Origin: Cannabis sativa
Taxonomy: Eukaryota > Streptophyta > Magnoliopsida > Rosales > Cannabaceae
Reading direction: 5' to 3'
DNA: 64,000 nucleotides
Assembly (NCBI RefSeq): GCF_029168945.1
Contig: NC_083604.1
Span: forward strand, 31,677,686-31,741,685
The notes under the pieces were generated by a model. The model did no database searches. It worked only from the letters and a program-made list of their open reading frames with translations, and had not been told where the DNA came from. Within the stretch, counting starts at the first letter, position 1. Each line of letters starts with the position of its first letter. Both the position numbers and the translations under genes were made by a program. Of this stretch, positions 33,950 through 46,774 are shown in pieces.

Positions 33950-35470
33950 TTGAGAAATTATAGATATCCCTATAAAATAATTTACCACCACACACATTCT
34001 TCTCCATACATGATTTAAAACGTCAGTACAGAATGAAGGAGCTATTCTTATATAAAAAAAATACATGTATGTAATTTTCTTCTTTGTTTTGTTTCCAAAC
34101 TCGCCTATTCACCTCATCATTATTTTCTTGTATGGTTTTTCATAGCAGAGTTGGCTCATTGATATACTCCTGTCAATATTTTGCATTCAAATTCATTCTA
34201 TCTACAAACTCCTTAAAATTGGAGCTACTTCACATGTTGTTTCTAATTAGATTTTGGGAATGTCATAGAAAATAAAGCAAACAAAGTATGAATCATGTTC
34301 ATGTCAACACTGGGTAGACAGAAATTCAACACGAAAATCAAATTTATAACTATAGTTAAAAGCATCACAAGAGATTTTAGGATAGCAAAAAGAGAAACAT
34401 TAATCTACAAATTTTATCCATTATCATATTGACGTTTACAAGCAAAAACAATAACTTTAATTATTGTGTTAATAAAAAATCTGATTCCAAAAAATAATCA
34501 TCTAGCTTTGTGTAATAGGTAAAAACACAATTTCTTGAAAGAGACTTTCTTAAGAAAAAATAAATGGTGATTTATTTCATTCATGAATCTCCATGGCAGA
34601 TTTAAAATCAATTCTGAAGAGATTTATCACAAACAATAAGCTACTCTAAATTACATGTAAACTTAGATAACAAAGTTCATATTAGTAAAAATCCTAAATA
34701 AATAAAAATAAGAAGAATCCAAATAACAAAATAGGAAAACAAGACAAATTGAGAACAGAAAAGCCTCAAAAATATAAAGGGGAAAGAAGAATTGGAGGAA
34801 AAAAGTGGAAAAGAAAATTATAAAAAGGAGGAAGAGAAAAACCCAAAGTAATACATGAACCTGCTACTTTCCTGTTCGTTCTCTCTTCATCATTGACGGA
34901 GAGGGAGTTCGTGAGATTACCAGGCAGTTTGGATAATGGAGTTTTAGAGAGTGAAATAGAGAGGTTGATTTGGGGATGAAGACGATAGAGATTGCTAATA
35001 TGCTAATGAAGGCTCAACTGAATAAGTGATAATTAAGGTATAGGAATTGAAAATATAGAGGGAAAATTTAGGAATTTACCGCCTAAAATAAAAGGAAATA
35101 AATATTGTGTGTCTAATTTATTTTTAGTAATGAATAATTATATTTTTTCTCAAAAAAAATAATTATATTATTTATTATTTTTATATATTATTTAATATTT
35201 TAATAAAAATATAAATATATTATATTTTTATTATATTCAAAATAATATAGCAAACTAACATTAATATATCTAGGTAAAAAAATTAATATTTATATATTGT
35301 CCATATATATATGAATAAATGTAATAGGTAAAATATAATTCAATGCCACGCTGTGAACTCATTTTAATTAAATTTTATTATATTAGTTTTGATTCACTAC
35401 TTAAAAAATTTTATTATTAAAAATTATTAACAAAAGTAAAAAAAAAGTACAACCAAATAAATATACTAAT
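33950..35470. other. Unassigned interior, AT-rich
   Basis: No gene recognised. A purine-rich segment at 34740-34850 and a more GC-balanced stretch at 34860-35030 might derive from a captured UTR, but no homology is evident. The 63-residue frame at 34084-34275 shows no domain. Confidence 0.4.
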
Positions 35471-36354
35471 AAAAATAAATTATTTTCAGACTAATATTTT
35501 AGTTGTAAAAAATCATTAAGTTTTACAGACTAACTATTTCGTCACAAATTTCAAAATTTTAGTGACTAAATAATTTTAGTCACCAAAAATTTTTAGTCTC
35601 GCTACTATTATAATTTGGCGCCATTGTTTTAGTGACTAAATACTATTTTAGTCACTAAGAGAAACACCAAGGAGCCGGTATATATCATATATACCATGCA
35701 TATTTGCTCCAACGAGACTGCATTTCTTCCAGCATTTTGAGGTTTTGTCTATAGTCACTGCATATCTTCTTTTTTCTTAAAAAAAAAAAATTAAGAATAT
35801 TTATATATATTTATACTATTGCATTTATAAAATTAAGAATTGTATTTTGAGAAATTTTACCATGCACATTTTTAAAAAGTGATGTTTTATTATATTTTTT
35901 TTTTTATTTTTATTAGAAAATTAAATAATAAAAATAATACAAATTTAAACATATTAAAATTTACATTAAACACACTAGACATCATATCTTATTGATCAAG
36001 AGTACACATTGTGGTAATTTTTGTTAATTAAGATGATATTAATTTTTTTTTATTTTATTAAAAAATTAATATAATAATGAGAAATATTTTTTTAGTATAA
36101 TTTTTGGTGTTGTGGTTGGAGTGGAAATACTTTTTGACGCCAAATTTGGTGATAGTGTAACACTAAAAATAATGTATCCCTGGAGATGCTCTAAATATAA
36201 CAAACAGTAACAAAAAATTGGTCATTCATTTTTTTGGTTCTAATTAAACATTGTCTCATGACTAAAAATATGTGTGACTAAAAATTAGTCGCAAAATCTA
36301 ACTATTAGCGACTAAGTTGATTTAGTCACAAAAAATCTAGTCGCTGAAAACTTA

Positions 36355-36368
36355 TTTTCTTGTAGTGA
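36355..36368 (-). repeat. CACTA right terminus
   Basis: ATTTTCTTGTAGTG on the plus strand; inward reading begins CACTACAAGAAAAT. The next three bases are ATT, the expected size of a CACTA target duplication, but the left copy is gone. Confidence 0.75.
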
Positions 36369-37071
36369 TTCCAGAAAAGATAAAGCCATGAAAGAATTCC
36401 TTGAATCAACAGTGAGTGGTCTCAAATATGCTTTCCTATGCATTAGACCAGACACCTGCTGTTGAGTGGGAGTAATGAGTATGTATCAGATTAATCCAGG
36501 AAAGGAACATTGGAAGAAAATCAAGTGAATCTTAAGATCAAGAAGAGGAACTATATGTTAGTCGATAAGGGTGTATTTAATACCCTTAGACTACACCAAA
36601 TCTGATTTCTAGACTTGCCTTAGTGCTTAAAGTCTGCTGATGAGATGGCGATTACTCTGGGGGTGGACTAATGATTTTGGAGAAGTGTAAAAACCTATCT
36701 GAAGTCTCTAAGTCTACAAGAGAGAGACTGAATGTTAAAGTTGCAGGAAAGATACTTATTCAGTCTAAGGAAAGTTCTATACATTTTTTGCAGTGTTCCA
36801 ACATTTATTAACTACTAGTGTTACTTCCTGACTAACGCAAAAGTAGTTGCCAAAAAGTAAAGAATCCAATATCCCTAGAGGAGTAGACATATGGAGAGGA
36901 ATTTCACAATATCAAGTATTTTGTGATTAAGGAAATGTAATGGTGGAGAAAAGGTTTTATTCAATACAACCGGTCAGATCCTATTACGGAGAGTACACTA
37001 AATACTACACTTGATTTGTATATCAAGGTGTTGAGATTATTTGAAATACACTTTTTGTTTTATATTAGTGC
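36369..37071 (+). pseudogene. pol: Copia RNase H end of element G
   Basis: Aligns with 30540-31240 of element A. PGKEHWKKIK is followed by TGA, where A has TAA and intact relatives have tryptophan. Frame broken elsewhere. Confidence 0.7.
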
Positions 37072-37082
37072 AAGTGGGAGTT

Positions 37083-38960
37083 TGTTGGGTTTTGTGCCCT
37101 AAATAAAACTCATTTCAATATAATCAGATTTACTAATTAATAAAGATTAGAAATAAAATTTTATGTTGCATGGTTCACATGATTTATTTCATGATTATAT
37201 TTAATGTATAAATTCTATTAAGTCCAGAACATATGAATTTGTTCATGATTATAGTGTTGTCAGCACAGTGGAATATAATCATGTTTATATGTTCAAAAGT
37301 TTAATTCCCTGATTTATCAGTTCACTGGATTTAGACTGGCATGATTATCAGCGATAGGTATGCTTACACCTTGGATAAGTGTTATGTCCTTTCCAGGGCA
37401 TTGGCAAAGTTTACCAGTATCGGATGTATGGAGTATACATTTGAGGGGACCGATATTGAACTTTGATTAGATATGACAAATTTACTGTAATATTTATTCA
37501 ATTCAATATCACCTAGTTGATCCTAGATCAAATGATCTTAATCCTGATATAGTTAGGTTCGATCTCAAGAGTGTTATTCATGTTCTTTGATTTGTTAGTT
37601 AAGCCTACATTTTAGTCAGGGTGATACGTACATTTTGGGAACATGGTAGTGCAATTGAGTGGGAGCGCTAATCATAGATATGGAATCTATAGCTTCTATA
37701 AGAATTTAGAAGTGAAACGATAATTTCCTTCGAGCTTGCAAAATAGAGATAAATGATAGAGCGCTCATTTTAGTGACTATATTAGTTCACTATAGTATCA
37801 TTTATAGGTGGCAAAGTATTTTAAGGATAAAATATATTGAAAGGGTGTAAGGGTAATTTTATCCCTATGCGATGTAGATCATGTATAAAGGATCATTGAT
37901 TATTGGGATTATAACAATGGAAAATTTATAGCGTATCTATATCATGGAACATATAGAGCGTTCTATATGACTGAGAATGCAATTCCAAGTTCTACGCGTG
38001 GATGCAACAAGGAATTAATAAGTCAGTGAATTTACCTGGTAAGTTCTAGGACTGCTTATTGGAAGCTCGGTTATATAGGCCCATGGTCCCCATACTAGTT
38101 GAGACCATACTGCTTGTAAGACTCAGTTAATTGATTTTAATTAATCAATTATAATTCTTAAATTAGCTATGTCTAGTTTATGAATTTTCACTAAGCAAGG
38201 GAAAAATTGTGAAGAAAAGATTTTCTAGGTTTCATTTATTAATTAAGAGACTTTATATGTCTAATTAATAAATATATTAAATGACTATATTATTTAATAA
38301 TTAATTTTTAGTTATTAAATAATTAAAATTGGCATTTAAGTGGTTAAATTAGAAAATTGATGTTTTTGAGAAAATGGGATGAAAAAATGACAAAATGGCG
38401 AAATTGCAAAGTGGGGCCCAATAACATCCTAAGGTCGGCCACACTAGTGGATTTTACATTTATTTTTCTATTATTTTAATTCTAATTAAATCTAACCAAA
38501 ACCTACGTGGTTACCTATAAATAGATAGTGATGGCTTAAGAGAAAAGATTGATGGTACATCACATTCCTTCAGTAAAATTTTAAGCCTCCTTCCTATAGC
38601 AAAACCGAAACCACATCCTCTCTTTTCTTCTTCAATTATTCAGCCTTGAGTGATAGAGTGAGTGCCCACACACATCAAGTGGTATCTCAATCATAGTGTG
38701 GAAGACTGTGAAGAATCCAATCAGCAAGAAGGAGAATCTGCCTCAAAGAAGGAGAGAAGGAGATCCAGGTTCAGATCTTGATAATGCTCTGCTATAGAAA
38801 GGAATCAAGGGCTAGAGATCTGAACGGAAGGAGTCATTATATTCCGCTGCACCCAATGTAAGGTTTTCTTAAACCCTTATGTGTTTATTTCATTATTTTA
38901 GAAATTCATAATGAAACATACTTGTTAGTAAATCTAGATCCTGGTAAAATATTTCCAACA
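37083..38960 (+). repeat. 3' LTR of element G (1878 bp)
   Basis: TGTTGGGTTTTGTGCCC to TTTCCAACA. TATA box CTATAAATAG at 38515-38524. Confidence 0.92.
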
Positions 38961-39394
38961 CCAGATGCATCTGGTTTTAATAAAACTTGTCTTAACGGCT
39001 GATCAGTTAATACTTTTATGGGGTGAGCCTAGAAGTATAGCCGTAGTTTACGAGACGCATGGACTAGGCATAACGCAAAATTTTCTAGAGGGGGATATCT
39101 GGATTTTTCCCCTAGTAACCTTTTACTTACATAGCAAATAGGTTGTTGGGGCTTGCCCTCTCCTCGCACTATAGCTGCACTAATTGCATCTTCTGAGATG
39201 GCTAAATAGAGAAACAACATCTCTCCAGTTATTGGTTTTGCCAAAACTAGAGGCGTTGCTAGAAGCCTTTTTACGTTCTGAACGGCCTCTTCGCACTCTT
39301 TTGTCCACTCAAACTTTTTGTTGCCTCGTAATATGTTGAAGAACGGCACACACTTATCAGCTGACTTCGAAATGAATCTGTTAAGTGCAGCCAT
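38961..39394 (-). pseudogene. pol: T1 RT thumb and RNase H
   Basis: A 121-residue open stretch with LNRFISKSADKCVPFF, FEWTKECEEA and YVSKRLLGEKSRYPPLE, then a stop (YF-stop-AHPIKVLTDQPLRQVL) and truncation at 38961. This is the standard RNase H following RT in Ty3 elements. It overlaps in content with the diverged T2 copy at 53870-54267, so T1 and T2 are different elements. Confidence 0.85.
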
Positions 39395-39444
39395 TCTTCA
39401 TGTTAGGGCTTGTACTTTCTTAGGTTTTGTCAGTCATGGCATGT

Positions 39445-40209
39445 CTATTGATGCCTTGATTTTTTAGGATTTGCTTCAATACCCCTCGCGTTAACTATGA
39501 ATCCCAAAAATTTTCCTGAGGAAACTCCAAAGGAAAATATTTTTGGGTTTAGCTTCATGTTATACTTCTTTAATATCTTAAAGCATTTCGCGAGATCTGA
39601 AGTATGATCCTTACTGTTTATTAATTTTACCAACATATCATCGACGTAAACTTCCATGTTCTGCCCTATTTGGTTTGCGAACATTTCGTTTACCAATCGT
39701 TGATACGTTGCCCAAGCATTCTTTAGTCCGAACGACATGACTTTATTACAATAGAGTCCTATGTTGGTTACGAAGCTTGTGTGTTCTTGATCTGGGACAT
39801 ACATTTTTATTTGGTTATATCTAGAATATGCGTCCAAAAATGACATAAGCTCGTGCCCAGCTGTTGCATCCACTAACTGGTCGATCTTAGGAAGTGGGAA
39901 ACAATCTTTTTGGACACGCCTTATTCAGATCAGAGAAGTCAATAAAAGTTCTCCAAGTTCTGTTATGTTTCGGGATGAGAACAGGATGGCTATCCATGAG
40001 GGATAAAACACTTCGCGTATAAAGCTGTTAACTAACAACTTGTCAACTTCATGTTTTAGTGTCCCTTGCCTCTCAGAATCTAAGGGCCTCCTTTTCTGTC
40101 TCTTCGCTGGGTATTTTGGATCAACATTTAAATAATGGCAGATAATATTAGGGTCGATCCCTATCATATCTCCATGGCTCCAAGCGAATTGATCCTGGTT
40201 TGCCTTCAA
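39445..40209 (-). pseudogene. pol: T1 reverse transcriptase
   Basis: Two pieces. 39925-40209 is the N-terminal part (DQFAWSHGDMIGIDP, KRQKRRPLDSERQ). 39445-39873 is palm and fingers: VMSFGLKNAWATYQ, catalytic YVDDMLVK, FLGFIVNARGIEANP. A frameshift and stop lie between them near 39880-39930, in the DLNKACPK region. The Y-V-D-D catalytic residues are intact, but the protein cannot be made in one piece. Confidence 0.87.
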
Positions 40210-40692
40210 AAAGCTTATTAGCTGCTATTTGAGCTGCTCGTCCAGGTTCTTCCTAATGTATACACACTTTGTGGGATTTCCTTGGTCGAGAATAACCTCT
40301 TCCAACTCCTCGATTGGTTTCAATAGGTTTTTCTCGTCTTGAGCTCAAGGGTCAAGACCTTTGTCTTCCTTCTTGTTTTTTTCTTCTAAGATCGTCATCA
40401 ACTGATGACTGGCTTTCCTATGCTACAGCTCAATGCGATAGCAATCACGAGCAAACATCTGGTCACCTCGCACCACTCCCACGCCATCTGGTGTTTGAAA
40501 TTTCAAAGATAGGTGCTTGATCGAACTGACTGCCCCTAGTCTGATTAGTGCTGGACGACCCAACAATATGTTGTAAGCCGAGGGTAGGTTGACAACTATG
40601 AAGTCTTGGCTAATAGTAGTAGATAAAGGTGCCTTGCTTAAAGTTAATGCGAGCTCAATTACACCAAGGCTAGCGATGCTGTCTCCGGTGAA

Positions 40693-40971
40693 TCAGCAAA
40701 GGTTCACAATACAAGGCCTTAATTTGGCTTTTTCGAGCCCCATTTTCTTTAGAGTCTCCTTATAAAGGATATTTACTAAGCTCCCATTGTCTATTAACAC
40801 TCTCTTGATCCTTTTATTTGTGAGTTGAATGGTTATCACCAATGGATCGACGTGAGGATATCTCACGTTTTCCTCATCTTCCTCTGTGAGTACGATGGGA
40901 GGTTCCTCAGCTTTCACCTTCTTGGAAGGTTCTGGGGCAAAGGCCGACTGCTCGTTCTCTATCTCTTTCAC
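40693..40971 (-). pseudogene. pol: T1 aspartic protease
   Basis: [14 protein letters not shown], then [22 protein letters not shown], matches the retropepsin block of Tat-lineage elements; the active-site triad appears as D-N-G. The region from here to RT (40210-40690) shows protease-RT linker coding with stops. Confidence 0.75.
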
Positions 40972-41147
40972 ATATCTTTTCTAGGCATTATTGCTTTCCC
41001 TTGCGATATGTGTGGCCCTCCCGAAATAACCAGGATGTCCTGTCCTTCAATAGGAATAGGTTGTAACCCCTGGTTGTTTTGGTTATTGGGCAAACTAGGC
41101 TGGTTGTATCCATGGCCCTGTCTTTTCACGTACTATTTAAAATGGCC

Positions 41148-43050
41148 TCAAACGATGAGACTTTCTATCTCTTCTTTCAATTGGCAACATTCGTCGGTCG
41201 TATGCCCAATATCCTTATGGAATTTACAATATTTGTTAGGATCTCTTTTGCTCCTCAAATTCCTCATGGCCCCGGGCTTACCAAAGGCCACCTTCCGCTC
41301 ATGTGCAAGGTAAATATTCTCCCGAGTTTCATTAAGCTCTATATAAATAGTATACATTGGCACGTATTTGTCATGCTTCTTTTGTTTCTTTTTATCCTTC
41401 GACGGTTCCTTAACTCCGTCCTTTCTCTTCAAACCAGAAGCCCCCAAGTTATTAATTCTCGTGGAAACTGTTCCTGTTGAAACATTGCTGGGTTTGCCTC
41501 CCGAGCTTGTTTTCAACAGATTCATTTCCTTTCAGGCTTCTTCCTTCCGAACAAACACCTGAGCCCTTTCGTTGAACTTAGTGATGCTTCTCACTAGACG
41601 TCCTTGTTAGTCATCCCACAACTCGCCCCCTGCGGTCAATGGATCAGTAGAGATCCCCGCCTGAAGGGCTGTAAGTTGCGTGCTATCATCCAAATTCCTA
41701 ACCCTAGTCACAGCCGTGCTAAAATGACTTAAGTATGCCTTAATTGTTTGGTCGGGCTACTGCTTTATATTGGTTAGCGAGGCTGCTTCGGGTCGCCTAT
41801 CCCTAGCAGCCTGAAATTGTTTCTTGAAATCCCTGGATAGCTGCTCCCAAGAAGTTATTGAATGATGAGTAAACAGGTTAAACTAGCTACTCGCTGCTCC
41901 GACAAGCGAGGTGGGGAACAAAATACAGCGAAAATTGTTCATCACATTACTCGCTCGCATTATTCTGTTAAACTTAATCAAATAAGAGATCGGATCAGTG
42001 GTTCCGTCATAGGACGAGACATGGGGGTTTTTGAATCCTGAAGGAAAAGGGGTATTCTTAATATCTGGGTGATACGGCTCAATCTCCTCCTTAGAGGCGT
42101 ATCCAGATAATTTCCCTAATTCCCCCATTTGATATCTCTTGAACTTGTCCTCCATCTCGTTTATCTGTAATTGGATTAGATCCTCTTGCTTTGGACCAAG
42201 CTGTTGGCGAAGGTCAAGTTTCTTCCGATTCAAGTGCTCTCGCAGATCCGGTTGGGAGTAATTGCTGGCAGAACTTATCTTACTCACAGATCATGTCCTA
42301 CTCATAGACTTTGTCTTTGAGTGGCTCGTAGATTTACTTGTTCCCATACTTTCTTGATCATTAGCTCATTGAGTACTTTCTCCTCTTCGAGTTGATCTAC
42401 TTTGGGTTCTTGATTGCCTCAAAGTCACACTTGCTTCTTCAGGCTCTTTGCGTTCCTCCCGAGAGTGGTTTTGTCGTATTTCCCCCATCAAGGTCTTTAC
42501 AAGTCCTCGCTTTATGGGTTTGGGAAGAACATTGGTGATTTCTAGCAGGTGATCTCCGTTCTCTCGGTTGAGTCTCAAGATCCTCCTCTTTTTCATGAGG
42601 GATTTCTCGTTCATTAGTTTTCAGTTGTCTCCCATCTGGCTGTTCGTTCTAATTTTCATGGGGTATCTCATTTTCCCTCGATTGTTCTTCCCGGGCCTTT
42701 TCCTGTCCCTTAGTTCGTGATCCACGAGGTCTGCCTCCTGGTCTTCTCACTCCAGGTTCAGGTTGATTTTGAGCATTCGTCCCCTGTGCAGCTGGCCGAG
42801 CCTACATCACGCTCTAACTCAGAGTTTCGACATTGCGCCTATTCTAGACGGCGTCTTAGGCGGCACTTTTCCGTTTCATAAGTTCCTTCTCCCACAGATT
42901 GGGCACCTCCACAATTGAGCTCTTCATCCCTGGGCCTGAGGTTGTGACCATTCCCACGCTGAGTTCTCCTTTAGCATGTTTTCCATGTACTAGGACCAAC
43001 GTCGGGTCGAGTTCTCTAGGAACGTGTGGTTCGTGCACTGGGACCACCCT
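41148..43050 (-). pseudogene. gag: T1 gag
   Basis: Pieces in several frames. The capsid block PHVSSYDGTTDPISYLIKF lies in 41883-42287. A zinc-type segment YCKFHKDIGHTTDECCQLK lies in 41148-41525. A charged N-terminal region lies in 42366-43047. Intact relatives bind RNA and form the particle. Stops near 41600-41880 and elsewhere make it non-functional. Confidence 0.8.
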
Positions 43051-43246
43051 CAGGTTGAGCCCTCCTAGAACGGGTTGTCCTTCTGGACTGCGGGTTGGTA
43101 GATCTTCTAGAGCCCATGGGCTCTTTCCCAGAACGATGATTGGTTACCTTATGTGGGGTGTTAACATTTTTTGGATTTTTCAGCCATGAAGGAGGTGGTT
43201 TTTCTTCAAAAGAAGGGAGGGTTTTTTCTTAGCTTTTTCCCAGAGG

Positions 43247-43266
43247 CTCTCAATGAAAGCACCAAA
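43247..43266 (-). other. T1 primer binding site region
   Basis: The minus strand reads TTGGTGCTTTCATTGAGAGC next to the LTR, a leader sequence commonly seen in plant Tat/Athila-type elements. Confidence 0.7.
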
Positions 43267-43267
43267 C

Positions 43268-44207
43268 TGTTAACACAGATTTTCATTAACTAAATTTGAG
43301 CCTCACAATATTGATTTCACACAAAAACATAAAAGCTATATAAATGAAAATATGAACACAGTGTTTTTTACGTGGTTCTGCAGTTAAAATTCTTCATAGT
43401 CCACGAGTCAATCTTATTCATATTTCTGATTATTATTCAGGGCCTGTCTTGTATGATTTTTTTTCGTCCCTTTTTTCTTCTTGTCGGCCACTATTTATAA
43501 TTACATAGTGGATGGTAAATTACAATGTTGACTGGAGTATGTTTGCAACAATCATCCTTAAAATCGTTGGATTTGATTACATATCAGGTAGTGTAAATGT
43601 GGTTTATGATTTGAAAGTCATATAGCTGTGATTTTCCCACTTTTACTGGGTCAAAACAATCATGTATTAAACACATCTTTAATTGTTCTATTTGGAGATG
43701 TCTTGACAGAAACTTGGTTACAGTGATGCCAATAGCGAGATGGGGCCATTCTTCATTCTGAGGTCGACAATGTATATTTGGTGTCGATTGCGGTTCTTAT
43801 TTACAAAGAATTCTTTTGACTCGCCAGGGTTGTAAGCCTTGTTACTGTTAGCTAGATGAAGCTATATGAAGTCTTCCTATAGCGAGAGGGTCACCTCGCT
43901 TACTTGTTCTTGAGCCAATCCGACTTTTACACTTAGTTTGTTCATTGTACGCTAAGGACTTTTACGATTGGTACGTGTCGCTTTCTTTGGTCCCTTGCTA
44001 TTTCCATTTAGCAACATATGGTTTCTCTCTAATACACTAAGTGCCAGTTTGTACATTGATTCCTCACTTAAGACCTTACAGTCAACGGGTTACAAATATA
44101 CTCTGATACTTACGTAATTAATGAGTTATTCCATAAGAAGAAATTGCATTAATTCACATTCCCTTTTATCCTGACACGTGTTCTTCATTGAGATGGTGAT
44201 GAGAACA
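43268..44207 (-). repeat. T1 5' LTR
   Basis: Starts TGTTAACACA beside the PBS; the right end is placed at GAGAACA (44207) by the TGTT/AACA termini and because pol-like coding of another element starts right after. Minus-strand TATA box at 43491-43500 (TTATAAATAG). No second LTR is present for confirmation. Confidence 0.6.
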
Positions 44208-44860
44208 CTAAGGCAAAGATACCAGTAAAGTTCCAGTTGGCCAGGTGACGAGGGCGCGAACCAAGAAATTCAAAGAAGAACTCAACAACTTAGTCAACAG
44301 AATTTTAAAACAAGAGGAGACCATGGTCAACACTGAAGGAGAGCAACAATTTGTGTTTCTTATCAAAGTAGACTCAATTTAGTCCCAAATTAAGCTGGTC
44401 ACATTTTCCAAGGCAATTGGTAGCTTTCCTTTTTAATTTTGTTTCCTTTATTTTGTCTTTGTTTTATTTTGAAAGTTGTCTTTCTTTTAGTTTCTTTTTT
44501 CTTGGTTGGCTATATAAAGCCTTGTAAACACTTTGAAAAATCAGAATATTTTGGAATAAAATTTTGAGAGGCTTTCTTCTTGAGTTCTTGAGAGAACTAT
44601 TCGAACTTATCAAGGAGTATTCCTTGTGGCGTTCAACCTAACTTATCAAACGGATTTCCACCACCGTTTGTGGTGTGTTCCTTCATACCAAGGTTCATGC
44701 TTAACTAAGCATTGGGTCGCGGTTCCACCTCAAAATTTTGAGAATTCTTAGAGGCTACCATAATTGGTACTGGGTTTCATCACAACTGTTGGTGTGGTTC
44801 GTATCAAGGGAATAGAAAGCAAGTGGCTTGTGCTTATCATTTTCTATATGCCTGCAGGTA
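44208..44860 (+). pseudogene. Plus-strand gypsy pol tail and LTR-like segment
   Basis: RARTKKFKEELNNLVNRI near 44250-44310 resembles the C-terminal end of many plant gypsy polyproteins (TRARAKK type). AT-rich 3' sequence, a TATA box CTATATAAAGCC at 44510-44521 and an LTR-like transcribed region follow. T1 appears to be inserted into this older element. Boundaries are uncertain. Confidence 0.4.
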
Positions 44861-44867
44861 TGTCTCC

Positions 44868-45213
44868 ACCCAAGCAGTCAATAACTTCCACCGCACCCTT
44901 CAAGCGTGCATCCTTATTCCTGCCTAAGCGACACATCCCTCCGCTACCCTTGGAAGTAGCCTTCGTATATTCAGATTTTCGAAGCACTTTACCTATCGAT
45001 GGAATCGTAAGATAATGGATACATTCAGGGTGCACGCCACTAATGATCTCATTCTTCGCATCACCGGGGAAGATGAATTTTTTTTGCCCCCACCAAGGGG
45101 GGGTCGCCTTTAATGGGCACATCATGGAATTTGGCACCACTTTGCCCCTCCACCCACTTTTTGTCGATGTCTTGGTATATTTCAGTCTGGCGCCTCTCCA
45201 ACTTTCCCCATGG
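44868..45213 (+). pseudogene. Additional-ORF fragment (plant transposon protein type)
   Basis: MSPPKQ starts at 44868 after a TGCAG acceptor-like site. After a stop, coding resumes with MDTFRVHATNDLILRITGEDEF and FGTTLPLHPLFVDVLVYF. The PLHPLF...F...APLQLSP pattern is the start of the domain often labelled putative plant transposon protein. It is truncated at 45213 by a copia LTR. Confidence 0.5.
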
Positions 45214-46774
45214 TGTTGGAATATATATTACTAGGATCTAAATAAACTAACAAGTATGTTTTTAAACATCCTAATATGAATTTCTAAAATGATGAAAATA
45301 AACACATAAAAGGTATGAGAAACCTTACAGTGGTTGCAGCGGAATTAAATGACTCCTTCTGCTCAGATCTTTAACCCTTGTATCCTTTATGTAGCAGAGT
45401 ATCACCAAGATCTAAGCCCGATTCTCCTTCTTGTTGTTTGGATTCTTCACAGTCTTACATACTATGATTGAGGACTCACTTGTTATGTGTGCGCATGCAC
45501 TCAATCACTAATGACTGAATTTTGTTTTCTGAAGTAAAGCTATGGTATTTTTGAATTAGAGGAAGAAGAAGGAAGATGTCTCATAAACCTAGAGACAAAA
45601 TTACGTTTTCAGCTTTGGAGGCATTAGTTGGATAATGAGACCATCGCCTTCCTTTTATACTAATTTCCACTAGGGATAGGGTTGAATTATTTGGAATAAA
45701 AAATTGATAAAAATAGAGCAAAATTAGCACATAGTGGCTGGCCACTTAATGGGCCCAACACTAGTTTGGTTTTTGCTATTTTTCTCAACTATTTTATCTA
45801 TTTTTCACAAATACCACTTTTTTCAATTTCAACCCTGTAAATGCAAAAACTATTTGTTTAATAATTAAAATAATTATCAAATAAAATTTTCATTTACAAT
45901 ATTTATTAATTAGACTTCACAAAGTCTCTTAATTAATAAATTAACCCTAAAATACGATTTCTTCACAATCAAGCCATAACTTAATGAAAATTCATAAACT
46001 AGACATAGTCTAATTTTAGAAATAAAATTGATTAATTAAAATCAATTAACTGAGTCTTACAAGAAGTTTTTCTCAACTAGTATGTGGACCATGGGCCTAT
46101 ATAACCTAGCTTCCAATAAGCAGATCTAGAATTTACCAAGTTAACTCTCTAACTTATTAAGTCCTCATTGAACCAATATAGAACTTGGAATTGCACTCTC
46201 AGTTACATAGAACGCTCTATATGTTCCAGGATAAAGATACGCTATTAATTATCCATTGTTATAATCTCAACAATCAATGATCCTCTATGGATGATTTACA
46301 TTGCATAGGGACAAAATTACCGTTACACCCTTTCAATGTATTTTATCCTTAAAACACTTAGCCACCCATAAATGATATTTTAGTTAACTAATATAATCAC
46401 TAAAATGAGTGCTCTATCATTTATCTCTATTTAGCCAAGCTCGAAGGAAATCATCGTTTCGATTCTATGTCTGGATAGAAGCTTTAGATTACATATCTAT
46501 GATTAGCGCTCCCACTCAATTGTACTATCATGTCTCCAAAATGTATGTATCACCGTGACCAAAAGGTAGGCTTAACTAACAAATCAAAGAACACATCTCT
46601 TGAGATCGAACCTAATTTTGTTAGGATTAAGATCATTTGATCTAGGATCAACTAGGTGATATTGAATTGAATAGATATTACGGTAAATTTATCATGTCTA
46701 GTCCAAGTTCAATATCGGTCCCTTCTGATGCATACTCCATACATCCCACCCAAGCTTACTTTGCCCTGGAAAGG
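45214..46774 (-). repeat. Truncated copia LTR I
   Basis: Minus-oriented LTR of the main copia family, starting TGTTGGAATATATATTACTAGG. It stops at CCCTGGAAAG, about 310 bp short of the family end, where T2 begins. No internal copia sequence flanks it, so it is a broken solo LTR or a deletion product. Confidence 0.88.

Larger units (their letters stand above)
31602..36368. mobile_element. CACTA-like DNA transposon remnant carrying gene fragments
   Basis: The right end, read inward, is CACTACAAGAAAAT, the standard plant CACTA terminus. Both flanks (31615-31960 and 35470-35660 plus 36190-36360) are full of TTTAGTCGC / GCGACTAAA-type subterminal motifs in both orientations. The left CACTA terminus is missing or strongly diverged. 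No transposase is recognisable, so it is non-autonomous. Internal cargo: an RNase H fragment and an aldo/keto reductase exon. The interval 35660-36185 may hold a nested MITE, since GGAGATGCTCTA near 36182 resembles such an end. Confidence 0.7.
36369..38960 (+). mobile_element. Copia element G, 3' end only
   Basis: The pol tail (36369-37071), PPT (37072-37082) and 3' LTR (37083-38960) of a further family member. Its LTR is clearly more diverged from LTR A than A's two LTRs are from each other, so G is a separate insertion. Everything upstream was lost at the CACTA junction. Right flanking bases are CCAGA within element T1. Confidence 0.85.
38961..44207 (-). mobile_element. Ty3/gypsy Tat-lineage element T1 (RNase H to 5' LTR)
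   Basis: Minus-strand element: 5' LTR (43268-44207), PBS, gag, protease, RT and the first RNase H, cut off at 38961 by copia element G. Second RNase H, integrase and 3' LTR are missing here. The sequence style (CYVSKRLLGEKSRYPPLE, SFLDAYSRYNQI) is that of the Tat lineage. Frames are broken in several places. Confidence 0.85.

Noticed and set aside
35660..36185. Nested MITE in the CACTA-like element
   Set aside because: A GGAGATGCTCTA end-like motif is seen on one side only; no matching inverted end or target duplication was found, so it is mentioned but not annotated.
23163..38960. LTR at 37083-38960 as the 3' LTR of element A
   Set aside because: The partial LTR at 31253-31586 is almost identical to A's 5' LTR, while 37083-38960 is much more diverged and flanking five-base sequences (GATCA and CCAGA) do not match.
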